A stretch of 64,000 nucleotides of DNA, taken from NCBI RefSeq assembly GCF_031455095.1, contig NZ_JAVDSB010000012.1:1-64000 (forward strand), in the 5' to 3' direction. Position 1 is the stretch's first letter. Each line of letters opens with the position of its first letter. Shown here piece after piece: positions 15,303 through 24,812 of this stretch. Both the position numbers and the translations under genes were made by a program. This stretch comes from Paenibacillus_E qinlingensis_A (GTDB taxonomy: Bacteria; Bacillota; Bacilli; Paenibacillales; NBRC-103111). The notes under the pieces were generated by a model. The model ran no database searches and was not told the origin of the DNA. It worked only from the letters and a program-made list of their open reading frames with translations.

Positions 15303-18300
15303 TTATTTATCCTTGTCTTTGTCCTTGCCCCGGATTACTTGTAAGTGATAAATCTTCACTGACGAATCTTCTGCGGTAACGACTATAGTAATCTCATTTG
15401 CACCTGGATGCAATTTGATTGTTTTAGAAGGAGAGCCGCTTGCAACTGTTTCTCCGTCTACGGTCACTGTAGCCGTACTGTCTGATGTGATAGGTGTGAA
15501 TTGGATTTTTGAATTGCTAGTTGATACATTGGCAGTTTGGGTCGTTAGCATTGGATCAAATACAAACGTTCCCGCGCTAATAGCTAGGTTACTCAGATTC
15601 GCATTATCAGAGAGTAAACGTGTAACTACTAGATGATAAGTTCTCGTCGACATATCTTCTGCAGTAACTACAATGACAATGACATTCTCGCCAACATTTA
15701 AATGGATAGCATTGGAAGGTGATCCGCTAACGAGGGGAGCACCGTTTACAGTTAATATCGCCTCGCCGCTCCCTGTAGTAGGTGTAAGGATAAGCTCTGA
15801 TGTTGTTTTCGGTACAGAAGACACATATTCCGTCACTGCTGCATTAAATGCAGGGCTCAAGGTACCTACGCTAATACCTAAACCACTTAATGTGTTGTCT
15901 GTAGAAGGCCAAACTTCCGATGCCGTAACGCCAGCAGCCTTATCGTAATTTGTACCTATATTGTTTAATCGATTTTTAATTAGCAGAATGTTGTCGCCAG
16001 CTTGTAATTGAATTCCATTTGTATTACCAGTAACCACATTTCCTTCAATTTGTACATTCTGAGGGTCACCCGCTCCGATAAAATTAGCGTTCTGGTCTCC
16101 TCTATCATGTTCCAGTAAGATCCCCCAGTAATTGGATGCCGTATTATTTCGAACGATGTTATTTACAATACGGGTTCCTGGTCCATTCAAAATATTGATT
16201 CCTACCGCATTCTCAACGGAAGTCGTATTTTCAATAATGTTGTTCTCAATTAACGTATCGGATGTGCCCATTGTAATAACAATGCCTTCTCGCGAATTAC
16301 GGATTACATTGTCATGAATATGGTTTTTAGGACCGGATTTACTATGGTTAGATGGCGCTGTACCCCCTGTATTGCCTAGTCCTACACCACCGCCTGTCAA
16401 AATATTCTCAATGGTATTACCATACACTTCATTCAAGTATTCTAACTCACCGTGGAGATCGATCGCGTCTAATTTGGTATTGATATAATGGTTGTTTCGC
16501 AGAACGTTATTGTGTGCCACATTCTGAATAAGGGAACCGTGACGTAAATAAGGACCTTCAAATGTGGAATCTTCCACAACATTCCAATACGTATCATTAT
16601 CAAAACCAAGTCTGTCTACCTTCGGCATCCCTTGAATGGAGGTTCCGTAGCCTGCTCCGCCACCTCCAAGATCTGTTGCGTTACGGAAGGTACTACGGCG
16701 TACGATCACATCGTGACTGTTCTCAATACGGATTGCCATTCGTCTAAAACGTTCCACGGTTACATGATCTATCGTCACGTTATAGGAGGGAATCTCACCA
16801 TAATTAGCTACAGCAATGCTGCTGTCAGGACCACCTGCATCGGGATTGTTCGTCGCATGCTCTAATGAAAAGTTACGATTCCAAGTCGAAGTGATCGTCA
16901 AGTCAGACACAACAATATCGTGTTGGCTCGATGATTTCACAACGGAACTATTTTTTATATCATCAATGCTTGACTTTAATATGGTACCCGCTTCACTTTC
17001 ACCGCGTACATTTACACCAGACTTCAGCTTCAAATTCACAAAGCCATCAGGCGAAGTGATAAGGTTATACACGCCATTCGGCAAATAAACTTCATCCCCT
17101 GGTGAAGCCGCATTAATGGCATTTTGAATCGCAACACGGTCATCATTTGTATTATCAGCAAGATCCACACCATAACTGGTTACATTAATCGTTGCACCTA
17201 TAACAGGATTAGGCGTATGCAGGACATGCGCAGTACCATCTGGATGGGTCAATCCAGCTTTAGTGAATGGAACCGTACCCGCAGGAGGTGTTGGTGTAAT
17301 ATTTGGAACAATAGCAACAGGTGTATCACCCGTTACATATGGCGCGTAGATCATAACATCGGTTAAGCTTGTAAACGTGCTTCCATCAGAATTTCCATGC
17401 CCAACAATCCTTACGAAACGGGCATTCGTATCGGGGATATCAAAAGCTTGCATATTCGCTGTGGTTGCGCGACTGCTTCCACTAAATACATTTGTCCATG
17501 CTATTGCATCATTTGAGGTTTCAATATCTATCCGAGTAGAGCGGAGATCTCCCTTATAAAAAGCAATTCCTACATAGCCAATCCGCTTGGTTTCGCCTAG
17601 ATCAAACATCACATATTGACCATCGCCCGAGGCTGACCAACGACTAAATAAATTATTGTCTAAGGTGTTGCTCTCTACGTTTCCGTCGCTGCTGCTCGCG
17701 TTAACTTCAACGATTGGAATCGACGAGACCGGCGCTGATAGTGTCGTTGTTTGGTAATTCAACGGGCGCGTGGAAATATTATCAGCAATGTCTACTGCAT
17801 AAACCGAATAGGTGACATTAACATTTGGAGACAAGCCTTGTGCTGTGTAAGTCGTGCTACCTGAAACAGTTGCTGCAAGTGCATTATTTTGATAGATCTG
17901 ATAACTAGCTACCGAGCTATCATCGGTTGCCGCTGGCCAAGTCAATTGAACAAAATCAGTACCCAGATTAATCGACTTTAACGCAGCATCTGTTGGCCAC
18001 TCCGGCGGGGTGCTATCACCTTGTACGATGCGTTTCACAAGAAGCTGTGTTTCTGAATTAGAAACGGAAGTATTGTCTTTCGAGTAGAAGTTAACGGATT
18101 TTCCCGTTAGCAGCGAATCAGCAACTACAAACGTCACAACGCCATCCGCTAAATGACGTCTCACATAATCGGATACATCAATATCGTGATAGATTGGTTT
18201 GGCACCATTTAATGTTGTAATTGTAAATTGACCTACTCGCTCCATTTGCGATAGATCTTTTTGAGGAACGGTCGCATTGTTCCAAGTAAACGTGCTTTCC

Positions 18301-18695
18301 TGCCATGAATTATCGGTTAAGCCGTATACTTGCAAATCTGCCGTAGTCAGATTGCTTCCTAGTTTCGCAGAAACTTGTAACGTATAGGTATAACTCGGAT
18401 CAGAAGCTGTTGTGACATCAAATTTCATATACATTTGTTTCTTTTGCGAGCTTGTAGAAGAGATACTGAATAGCCCATCCGTGGATCCATTCTTTTTATC
18501 GTAGTTCGTGTCTGCGAAGGTTGGTGTAGCAGTATCTCCACTCTTCCACTGAATTGCTGCGTCAGCTGACGGAGGAAGTGCTTTAACGATGACTTCAACA
18601 TCCTCTGCCATCCCTGCTGCCGGAAGGAGCAAAGACAATATCATAGAAACCATAAGCATGAATGCAAACTTTTTTTGGGCATTTTGAAATTTCAT
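15303..18695 (-). CDS. secreted multidomain right-handed beta-helix protein (putative polysaccharide lyase/hydrolase)
   Basis: This is a 1130-residue exported protein. In order it has a signal peptide (to about 28), a DNRLRE/CBM96-like domain (35-225; SVNFYSKDN), a fibronectin type III domain (230-325), an F5/8-type discoidin domain (330-460; SRWSASGDGQYVMFDLGE) and a pectate-lyase-like beta-helix (500-935). The helix opens with VTSYGVDLADNTNDDRVAIQ and is followed by repeated NN/HDNVI(R/E)N rungs. Two cadherin-like beta-sandwich repeats (940-1122) and a charged KDKDKDK tail end the chain. It should attack or bind a polysaccharide outside the cell; the substrate is not readable. The ATG at 18695 follows AAGGAG by 9 nt. 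A cre-like site lies 35 bp upstream, which suggests glucose repression. Confidence 0.85.
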   Translation of the reverse strand: MKFQNAQKKFAFMLMVSMILSLLLPAAGMAEDVEVIVKALPPSADAAIQWKSGDTATPTFADTNYDKKNGSTDGLFSISSTSSQKKQMYMKFDVTTASDPSYTYTLQVSAKLGSNLTTADLQVYGLTDNSWQESTFTWNNATVPQKDLSQMERVGQFTITTLNGAKPIYHDIDVSDYVRRHLADGVVTFVVADSLLTGKSVNFYSKDNTSVSNSETQLLVKRIVQGDSTPPEWPTDAALKSINLGTDFVQLTWPAATDDSSVASYQIYQNNALAATVSGSTTYTAQGLSPNVNVTYSVYAVDIADNISTRPLNYQTTTLSAPVSSIPIVEVNASSSDGNVESNTLDNNLFSRWSASGDGQYVMFDLGETKRIGYVGIAFYKGDLRSTRIDIETSNDAIAWTNVFSGSSRATTANMQAFDIPDTNARFVRIVGHGNSDGSTFTSLTDVMIYAPYVTGDTPVAIVPNITPTPPAGTVPFTKAGLTHPDGTAHVLHTPNPVIGATINVTSYGVDLADNTNDDRVAIQNAINAASPGDEVYLPNGVYNLITSPDGFVNLKLKSGVNVRGESEAGTILKSSIDDIKNSSVVKSSSQHDIVVSDLTITSTWNRNFSLEHATNNPDAGGPDSSIAVANYGEIPSYNVTIDHVTVERFRRMAIRIENSHDVIVRRSTFRNATDLGGGGAGYGTSIQGMPKVDRLGFDNDTYWNVVEDSTFEGPYLRHGSLIQNVAHNNVLRNNHYINTKLDAIDLHGELEYLNEVYGNTIENILTGGGVGLGNTGGTAPSNHSKSGPKNHIHDNVIRNSREGIVITMGTSDTLIENNIIENTTSVENAVGINILNGPGTRIVNNIVRNNTASNYWGILLEHDRGDQNANFIGAGDPQNVQIEGNVVTGNTNGIQLQAGDNILLIKNRLNNIGTNYDKAAGVTASEVWPSTDNTLSGLGISVGTLSPAFNAAVTEYVSSVPKTTSELILTPTTGSGEAILTVNGAPLVSGSPSNAIHLNVGENVIVIVVTAEDMSTRTYHLVVTRLLSDNANLSNLAISAGTFVFDPMLTTQTANVSTSNSKIQFTPITSDSTATVTVDGETVASGSPSKTIKLHPGANEITIVVTAEDSSVKIYHLQVIRGKDKDKDK

Positions 18696-18729
18696 TGCGC
18701 AAAACTCCTTATCGTTATATTTCGACAAT

Positions 18730-18743
18730 TGTAAGCGTATACA
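18730..18743 (-). promoter_or_regulatory. cre-like catabolite operator upstream of the beta-helix gene
   Basis: TGTAAGCGTATACA matches the CcpA consensus TGWAANCGNTNWCA at 13 of 14 positions. It stands 35 bp before the start codon. Confidence 0.5.
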
Positions 18744-18893
18744 AAAATGATCATACTCGCTTTCGCCGCAAAATAATTGTCATTTATTTAGGTCAGGGAG
18801 TGGATAATTTAGGATTTTGCATCAAAAAACCTTTATCAAGGGGCATTCCACGATACGTCATTGAACCGCCACTTTAGCGAGCGCCCACCGGCT

Positions 18894-18966
18894 GCGCAAC
18901 TGCCCTTGCGCACATTTCTTGTGCGCTAGCTAACCCCCGCCGGCGGCGCAACTGCCCTTGCACACA
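18894..18966 (+). repeat. short intergenic direct repeat
   Basis: The 16-mer GCGCAACTGCCCTTGC occurs at 18894-18909 and 18946-18961, each preceded by CCGGC and followed by (G)CACA. Between the copies is a small hairpin (GCGCACA with TGTGCGC). The rest of the 18696-19017 gap holds the cre-like site and a terminator. I see no gene in it. Confidence 0.6.
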
Positions 18967-19004
18967 AAAAAACCGATCCAAAAAGATCGGTTTTTTTGTG
19001 CAAG
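18957..19004 (-). terminator. intrinsic terminator of the 79-residue gene
   Basis: A perfect 16-bp core (18963-18978 with 18985-19000) extends outward with TTGCA/TGCAA around one small bulge. Long A/T runs lie inside the stem. It begins 14 nt after the stop at 19018. Confidence 0.8.
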
Positions 19005-19017
19005 TCATGTCCACACC

Positions 19018-19257
19018 CTAATACAATGGCTGAGGTGTATACACCGGCTGCTGCGGGCATTGCGGGTACGGCAAAATATCTCTTACCTGATTGAACGTAT
19101 AATGCTTCGTAGCGAATTGCGTATGGTATAAATACTCAATGACGTAGATCGAGCCGCCTTGTACACTGCACAGAATACCAGATACTCCGGTACCATCCAT
19201 CAAGGAAATACCAACAGGCCTGCCGATTAAGGCGTATGCTTTTTGCTGAATGGGCAT
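19018..19257 (-). CDS. small hypothetical protein, possible Sm-like fold
   Basis: This is a 79-residue protein without signal peptide or membrane segment. Residues 5-60 (GRPVGISLMDGTGVSGILCS, GGSIYVIEYLYHTQFATKHY, FNQVRDILPY) have the strand-turn pattern of small Sm-like barrels such as DUF2642-type Bacillus proteins. The tail is rich in Pro, Gln and Tyr (PQCPQQPVYTPQPLY), as in spore-coat-associated small proteins. AGGAG lies 10 nt before the ATG. It is a single gene between two terminable units. A spore role is only a guess from composition. Confidence 0.65.
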   Translation of the reverse strand: MPIQQKAYALIGRPVGISLMDGTGVSGILCSVQGGSIYVIEYLYHTQFATKHYTFNQVRDILPYPQCPQQPVYTPQPLY

Positions 19258-19304
19258 AAATCATCATCTCCTGATGTAGCCTATGCCCCCAAGCGCCCAA
19301 AGGT

Positions 19305-21368
19305 TCAAGCTCCGCTTAACTTTTCCACGCCTACCCTTCCAGAGAAAAAGGTAGCCCCACCGCCCATATCGGCCACGCGATCTGGTGTCAGGACGTTTAC
19401 GCGCGTTTTGCTGCCTGGTGTATCAGCCCAAAGCCCTTGACTGACAACTACCCCGCGCTGCACATCGCGACCAGCCATAACGACCAGCTCACACTCGCCG
19501 CGCTCGTTCCACACACGTGCGAAGTCGCCGCTGGCCAAGCCCAAAGCCGATACATCGTCTTCATGCATATGCAGCTTCGGTACTTTCTCCATGCGAACAT
19601 GCTTCTCATTATGCGCAAAGGTTGAATTCAAGAAGTTATGATTCGGCGCCGGAATGAACATAAATGGCAAATCACTCGTCTCAGCAAGCGGTACATACGT
19701 TGGAAGCGCTGGAAAACCTTTACTCGCCATGTCGGCCGAGTATAGTTCGATTTTGCCGCTAGGCGTTCGCAGTTTCCCGGGAAATAAACGAACAGTCGCC
19801 GCCTTCATGAATCCGGAATCCAATAAAGAATCAAACGAAATGTCTGCTAAAGCTGGATTTTCAGGGTGATTCAAGGCTTGACGAACCATGTCCTCATCGC
19901 TGTCCCGCAGCGCTTCATCCTCGTAGCCCATCTTCGCTGCAAGCAGTCGGAACACATCTACATTCGCTTTGCTCTCACCATAAGGCGTAATCACTGGCAG
20001 CTGAAGATGCACATAGTGATGCCAATAGGAGCGATAGAAGTCTGTATTTTCAAAAGAGGACGTCGCTGGCAGCACAATATCCGCATACTTGGCTGTCTCG
20101 GTTAAAAACAAATCATGCACGACGGTGAATAAACCCTCCCGCTCCAGCCCTTCTTTCACCTTATTCGCATGCGGGGCCACCAACGCTGGGTTGGAATTAT
20201 ACACGTACAACGCGTGGATAGGCGGGTCTAGTTCGAGCAAGGCGCTGCCTAACAAGTTCATATTGATGAGACGCGCATCCTTCGCACGCAAATCCGGCCG
20301 TTGCAAGGCCGGCAAATTATGCTCCAAATAAGCGCCATTTCCTTTGATCGCACCGCCGCCTTGATGCAGCCATTGTCCTGTTAACGCGGGTAAGCAAGCG
20401 ATCGTCCGCACGCACATGCCGCCATTATCGTGGTGCTGAATTCCGTTACCTATACGAATGAAAGCGGGCGAAGTCTCCCCATATAACCGAGCAAGGCGAT
20501 AAATGTCCTCCACTGGCACACCTGTTATCGCAGATACGCTAGCAGGATCATAGGACTTTACGTGCTCCCTAAGCTCCTCATAGCCTAGCGTAAATTGCTC
20601 TAGGAAATCTTCATCCGTCATCCCCTCAGCAAACAGAATGTTCATCATGCCAAGGGCGAGAGCCGCATCCGTTCCTGGCAAAATGGGAATGAACCAGTCC
20701 GCCCAGCGGCCTGTTTGGTTCTTATGCGCATCAATGACGATGATTTGCGCGCCATTCTTGCGAGCTTTCTCAGCCAGCATCACCTGATGCATATTCGTGC
20801 TAACGGCATTGATGCCCCACATGATGATCAGCTTCGCATGCACCGTATCCTCGGGATCGGTCCCATAGCTGCCGCCCATCGTGTACTTGTAGCCTTCCGT
20901 GCCGGCTGATTCGCAAATCGAATACATGAGACGGCTCGCTCCCATTCGATGGAAGAAGCGACGATCCATGCCTTCCGTTCCTATGCGTCCCATATTGCCA
21001 TAGAAACTATAAGGCAAGATGGCTTCTGGGCCTTCCGAGGCAATCAGTTTCTTCCAACGACTCGCAATCGTGTCCAATGCCTCATCCCAAGAAATCCGCT
21101 CGAACGAGGCCTCTTCCCCTTTGGGGCCGACGCGTTTCATGGGATATTGCAGCCTTTTATCATCGTAAATACGTGCTGTCATGTTGCGAACCTTGTTACA
21201 AATCGCTCCCTGTGTCACGGGGTGGTCAGGGTCCCCTTCTATTTTCACAATCTTCCCATCTTGTTTATGAAGCAGCAGTCCGCACTGATCTGGACAATCC
21301 AGAGGGCAAACGGCTGGAAAAATACCTTGTTGTTCTTCAGTCATTGTCGTAGTCATCGTTGCACGCAT
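19305..21368 (-). CDS. molybdopterin-dependent oxidoreductase (BisC/formate dehydrogenase-like)
   Basis: This is a 687-residue cytoplasmic enzyme of the DMSO reductase superfamily. The N-terminal [4Fe-4S] motif reads CPLDCPDQCG (C21, C25, C29) with a fourth cysteine in GAICNK. The Mo-bisPGD domains contain WDEALD, GNMGRIGTEG, LIIMWGINAVSTNMHQ and ILPGTDAAL. The C-terminal cofactor-cap domain has NHNFLNSTFAHNEKH and VRVWNERGE-type strands. The residue near the molybdenum site appears to be in SICESAGTEG, so a Ser or Cys ligand is possible. The substrate is unknown; Bacillus YoaE-type proteins are similar in size. Start choice: the ATG at 21368 is preferred over a GTG at 21395 that includes the AAGGAG site. 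No partner subunit lies nearby. Confidence 0.85.
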   Translation of the reverse strand: MRATMTTTMTEEQQGIFPAVCPLDCPDQCGLLLHKQDGKIVKIEGDPDHPVTQGAICNKVRNMTARIYDDKRLQYPMKRVGPKGEEASFERISWDEALDTIASRWKKLIASEGPEAILPYSFYGNMGRIGTEGMDRRFFHRMGASRLMYSICESAGTEGYKYTMGGSYGTDPEDTVHAKLIIMWGINAVSTNMHQVMLAEKARKNGAQIIVIDAHKNQTGRWADWFIPILPGTDAALALGMMNILFAEGMTDEDFLEQFTLGYEELREHVKSYDPASVSAITGVPVEDIYRLARLYGETSPAFIRIGNGIQHHDNGGMCVRTIACLPALTGQWLHQGGGAIKGNGAYLEHNLPALQRPDLRAKDARLINMNLLGSALLELDPPIHALYVYNSNPALVAPHANKVKEGLEREGLFTVVHDLFLTETAKYADIVLPATSSFENTDFYRSYWHHYVHLQLPVITPYGESKANVDVFRLLAAKMGYEDEALRDSDEDMVRQALNHPENPALADISFDSLLDSGFMKAATVRLFPGKLRTPSGKIELYSADMASKGFPALPTYVPLAETSDLPFMFIPAPNHNFLNSTFAHNEKHVRMEKVPKLHMHEDDVSALGLASGDFARVWNERGECELVVMAGRDVQRGVVVSQGLWADTPGSKTRVNVLTPDRVADMGGGATFFSGRVGVEKLSGA

Positions 21369-21572
21369 GTTCTTCTTTCTAGCTCCTTTCCACACACCTC
21401 ATTTCTTTACTATATACCGAAAAGGAATGGAAGTGAAACTGCGCACTTTTAGTACAAATGTCCAGCTGACCAGTCTCCCTCTAACAGAAACGGTAGATGG
21501 GGATATCCCCGTTAGCATTGATGGTCGACAAAGCGTTACACGTAAAAAGCAGCCTAATGCCTCTTAGTAAAT

Positions 21573-21617
21573 AATCCCCGCCCCTCATGGTACGGAATGC
21601 CATGAGGGGCGGGGATT
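21573..21617 (-). terminator. GC-rich terminator hairpin after sdaAA
   Basis: An 18-bp perfect stem (21573-21590 with 21600-21617, core CCCCGCCCCTC) begins 11 nt after the sdaAA stop. The minus-strand tail is ATTATTTAC, so its U-tract is weak. Confidence 0.65.
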
Positions 21618-21627
21618 TGTTCGCCTG

Positions 21628-22512
21628 CTATTGTTTTCTGTTTAGATTGAGTTCCTTCATAATCTTCCGTCCCGTTGGTGTCTGGGCTAAACCGCCTTTG
21701 GCCGTTTCCCGATGCTTCTCCGGCATGGCTGTGCCTACCTCATACATCACTTGAACGACTTCATCGGAAGGGATCACCGAACGGACTCCGGCGAGTGCCA
21801 TATCGGCTGCCGCCATCGCGTTAACTGCACCAAAGCCGTTGCGAACGATGCAAGGGATTTCTACCAATCCACCAACGGGATCACAAATCAGTCCGAGCGT
21901 ATTCTTCAGCGCAAGACCAACCGCATGCATCGCTTGCTCAGGCGTACCGCCGCGGAGCTCCACGAGTGCGCCAGCTGCCATCCCAATGGCTGAACCGACT
22001 TCCGCTTGGCAGCCTCCTTCGGCGCCAGAAACGAAAGAATTGTTGGCAATCACATACCCAATCGCACCTGCACAGAGCAACCCTCTGACCAAATGATCAT
22101 CTTCCCAGCCAAAACGTTGCTGTGAACTGATGAATACACCTGGAATAATGCCGCATGAGCCAGCTGTTGGTGTAGCAATGATACGGCCCATCGATGCGTT
22201 GACTTCCGAGACCGCAAGGGCATACGCCATCGCTTTGCAAGCCTCTTCGCCCAGTGATGCTTCTGTTGTCGTGAGGTAGGCAGCCACACGCTGCGCATCC
22301 TTGCCTGTTAACCCGCTTCGCGAGGTCGTATCCTCGGTAAGACCCTTGGTTACGGCCTCTTTCATAATTTGATAATAGGCACGCATTTTATCAAATACAT
22401 ATTCGGGCGGCTTGCCTGATTCGTGACTTTGATCAGCCAGCATCACTTCTGCTATCGTCATGCCTTCCGCCGCACATAGATCGGCTAGTTGCTTTAATGT
22501 CCGGAATCTCAT
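21628..22512 (-). CDS. sdaAA: L-serine dehydratase, iron-sulfur-dependent, alpha subunit
   Basis: This is a 294-residue subunit that deaminates L-serine to pyruvate and ammonia together with SdaAB. Cysteines expected to ligate the [4Fe-4S] cluster are seen in GSCGIIPG, EGGCQAEVGSA and CDPVGGLVEIPCIVRNG. The N-terminus FRTLKQLADLC is typical of the alpha subunit. The start overlaps the sdaAB stop by 4 nt (ATGA), so the two subunits are made in step. The glycine cleavage operon elsewhere in the window is metabolically linked through serine and glycine. Confidence 0.95.
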   Translation of the reverse strand: MRFRTLKQLADLCAAEGMTIAEVMLADQSHESGKPPEYVFDKMRAYYQIMKEAVTKGLTEDTTSRSGLTGKDAQRVAAYLTTTEASLGEEACKAMAYALAVSEVNASMGRIIATPTAGSCGIIPGVFISSQQRFGWEDDHLVRGLLCAGAIGYVIANNSFVSGAEGGCQAEVGSAIGMAAGALVELRGGTPEQAMHAVGLALKNTLGLICDPVGGLVEIPCIVRNGFGAVNAMAAADMALAGVRSVIPSDEVVQVMYEVGTAMPEKHRETAKGGLAQTPTGRKIMKELNLNRKQ

Positions 22513-23189
22513 TCGTCGCCTCTTTCTGCCAGATCTACTTTTCTAACTTCAGTGATCATGTTTAGACGCAGAATTTGTTCTATTAAAGTAGCTGAAATAG
22601 ACGCATCCGTCTCAATGACCGTCATCGCTTCGCGATTACGCCCTTTTCGGTCCAAATCCATAAATCCAATATTGATCTGGTTGCCCCCTAGCAGCGTTGT
22701 AATATCTGCAATCATTCCTGGCCGATCATGATGCGAAATAACCAATGTAGGGTAATTCGCTGTGAATTTCACATCAAATTGATCAACATTCATAATCTCA
22801 ACATTACCGCCGCCGATAGACGCCCCTCTCATGCTGACTTTTCGCAATTCTGAGGTAAGTACAATCCCTACCGTGTTCGGATGATCGGCTTTATCTTTAC
22901 TAATATGAAAAGCTATGGCTACGCCTAAAGCTTCTGCCACTTCGGCCGCTTGAGGTATACGTGGATCATCCGTTTCCCAATCCATAATCCCGCCGATCAA
23001 CGCGAGATCCGTGCCATGTCCTCGATACGTATCTGCGAAGGATCCGTATAACGTGATCTCTGCCTGGAGCGGCTGTTCGCCTAGCAATTGCCTGGCAACG
23101 CGTCCCAAACGAATCGCACCCGCGGTATGCGAGGAAGAGGGACCGATCATCGAGGGGCCGATGATGGAAAAAACATCTTTAAAACGCAT
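22509..23189 (-). CDS. sdaAB: L-serine dehydratase, iron-sulfur-dependent, beta subunit
   Basis: This is a 226-residue beta subunit. The N-terminal domain (about 1-145) starts with SIIGPSMIGPSSSHTAGA, the conserved serine-rich loop near the active site. A C-terminal ACT domain (about 150-222; PTLVISHHDRPGMIADITTL) probably binds serine as an allosteric ligand. The ATG at 23189 is 9 nt from AGGAG; a GTG one codon earlier is also possible. It is the first gene of the sdaAB-sdaAA unit. Confidence 0.95.
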   Translation of the reverse strand: MRFKDVFSIIGPSMIGPSSSHTAGAIRLGRVARQLLGEQPLQAEITLYGSFADTYRGHGTDLALIGGIMDWETDDPRIPQAAEVAEALGVAIAFHISKDKADHPNTVGIVLTSELRKVSMRGASIGGGNVEIMNVDQFDVKFTANYPTLVISHHDRPGMIADITTLLGGNQINIGFMDLDRKGRNREAMTVIETDASISATLIEQILRLNMITEVRKVDLAERGDE

Positions 23190-23312
23190 CACACAGCGCT
23201 CCTATCCTAAGGTGTTACTTACTATCTTCTCCTATTGTATGAAAGGGGACATATAAAAGACAAGTCTTTAAATTGACTAAATAAAATATTTTGAATTATA
23301 AAACACTTAAAA

Positions 23313-23336
23313 AACCAGTGCCTCAAGGCACTGGTT
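23313..23336 (-). terminator. intrinsic terminator of the AKR-SDR-ThuA unit
   Basis: Arms AACCAGTGCC and GGCACTGGTT (loop of 4 nt) are followed by TTTTTT on the minus strand. It lies 30 nt beyond the ThuA-like stop. Confidence 0.8.
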
Positions 23337-23366
23337 CGTGTCAACTGGTTGGAGCCTCCTGCCAGC

Positions 23367-24008
23367 TTAAGTTACTGGCACACCTGCTGCCCAGTAACCT
23401 GCAGAACGAATCCATTTCCCATATGTTTCCGACTGAAAGGATGGCGGATGATGGCCTGGCATCAGGTAAACGACTCTGCCCAACCCATATGCGCGCGTCC
23501 ATGCTGCAGGCCATTGTTTGCCTTCATGTGTATACGTCAGAAGGAGCTCGATCGGCGCGAACGGGTCTAGTTCGAAGCGATACGGCTCTTCGTCCATCTC
23601 GAACGACTCCAGTCCGTTCAGTAACGGATGATCGCATTCCATCTTCTCGAAAGGGAGTGTCGTGAAGGCAGGATGACCTGTAAATCTTGCCCCGATTAGC
23701 TGGCTAAGCTCCGGGCTGCCCTGGATGGAGATGCCGTTATGGATAACGAGCAAGCCCCCTCCGCCAGCGACATATTGGAGGAGGCAGGCTGTTTCTTCGG
23801 CCTCAGGCACTTTCCCCCACATATCTAAGTAGGAAACAACTAATGGATAGGGCCGGAGGACATCTACTTTTAGATGAGTAGTGCCTTCAACGGATGTGAC
23901 TTGAAAAGAAGCCCCTAAGTTATCTATGATAAGCTGCTGTACCGCCTGCAGTTTATGGTACGGTGCATCGTCGTTATTACCAATAATCAAGGTAGGAATA
24001 ATTGACAT
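23367..24008 (-). CDS. ThuA-like domain protein (trehalose-utilisation type)
   Basis: This is a 213-residue protein of the ThuA fold, a glutamine-amidotransferase-like domain without the usual catalytic cysteine. Typical features are the N-terminal IIGNNDDAPYHKLQAV, the central GGGGLLVIHNG and GRVVYLMPGHHPPSF near the end. ThuA-type proteins occur in sugar-disaccharide catabolic operons, often with Gfo/Idh dehydrogenases; their reaction is poorly known. It is the last gene of a minus-strand unit behind an aldo/keto reductase and a short-chain dehydrogenase. AAGGAG lies 10 nt before the ATG. Confidence 0.8.
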   Translation of the reverse strand: MSIIPTLIIGNNDDAPYHKLQAVQQLIIDNLGASFQVTSVEGTTHLKVDVLRPYPLVVSYLDMWGKVPEAEETACLLQYVAGGGGLLVIHNGISIQGSPELSQLIGARFTGHPAFTTLPFEKMECDHPLLNGLESFEMDEEPYRFELDPFAPIELLLTYTHEGKQWPAAWTRAYGLGRVVYLMPGHHPPSFQSETYGKWIRSAGYWAAGVPVT

Positions 24009-24044
24009 TCGAGTTCATCTCCTTTTACTTCGTGTCGCCATGAC

Positions 24045-24776
24045 TTACCACGGCCATTGTCCGCCTTGATAGTCAGTCAGAGCCAGTAATTGATCCGGCC
24101 AATCGGATCCGAGACGCTGTTCGAGTAGCCCAAGGATGTGCTGAGCAGATTGCTCAGGCGATAGCTTGGCAGTCGCATCTAACTCGCCTTTCATATAAGA
24201 CTGCACATGCCCAGGATGCACGACCAGCACTTTGCCGCCTTGCGGCGAAATTTGGTTATGAACGAGTTGTGATTGCATATTGAGCGCAGACTTGGACATG
24301 CAGTAGGCATACCAAGCGGTTCGCTTGCAAGCCCCGACGCTGCCCGCTTCGGACGAGATGTTCATAATGGTTTTGTCGGTGCTTTTTAAAATAAGATCAA
24401 TCAGCCCATTCGTCATACGCAATGCCCCAAGTGTATTCACGCGAAATACCTGCTCAATGTCTTCAAAATCCAACTCATCTTGAATCGTCGAGGTCGTATT
24501 CCCCAGGATGGCTCCATTATTGATGAGCAGATCAAGCTGCTCTGTTTGGTCAACCACTATACGCAGCGCTTCCGCTACACTCGTCGCATCGCTGATGTCC
24601 AGACGAATAGGACGCAGCCGCTTACCGTAAGCTGCCTCCAACTCCTGCAATGCCTGAGATTCCTCTGCATATTGCCCTGCCCATACATCATAACCTCGCG
24701 CCAACAGTCCTTTGGCCAAAGCGAGGCCAAGCCCTCGGTCAGCTCCGGTGACCAAGGCCCAACGATTGTTTTTCAT
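24045..24776 (-). CDS. short-chain dehydrogenase/reductase
   Basis: This is a 243-residue classical SDR. The NAD(P)-binding motif is TGADRGLGLA (residues 10-19), followed by LINNGAILGN and the catalytic INISSEAG...YAYCMSKSAL, giving Ser-Tyr-Lys. The hydrophobic linkers are normal and it should be active. The substrate is unknown. GGGGAG lies 8 nt upstream of the ATG. It sits between the aldo/keto reductase and the ThuA-like gene with short gaps, so all three are probably co-transcribed and act on one compound, perhaps a sugar derivative. Confidence 0.88.
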   Translation of the reverse strand: MKNNRWALVTGADRGLGLALAKGLLARGYDVWAGQYAEESQALQELEAAYGKRLRPIRLDISDATSVAEALRIVVDQTEQLDLLINNGAILGNTTSTIQDELDFEDIEQVFRVNTLGALRMTNGLIDLILKSTDKTIMNISSEAGSVGACKRTAWYAYCMSKSALNMQSQLVHNQISPQGGKVLVVHPGHVQSYMKGELDATAKLSPEQSAQHILGLLEQRLGSDWPDQLLALTDYQGGQWPW

Positions 24777-24812
24777 AGCTGCAGCTCCCCTCTTATTTAA
24801 TGAATAGACATT

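Noticed and set aside
21427..21567. 46-residue open frame in the spacer between the molybdopterin gene and sdaAA
   Set aside because: AAAGGA lies too close to the ATG, there is no recognisable sequence, and it overlaps the presumed promoter of the molybdopterin gene. A real small gene cannot be excluded.
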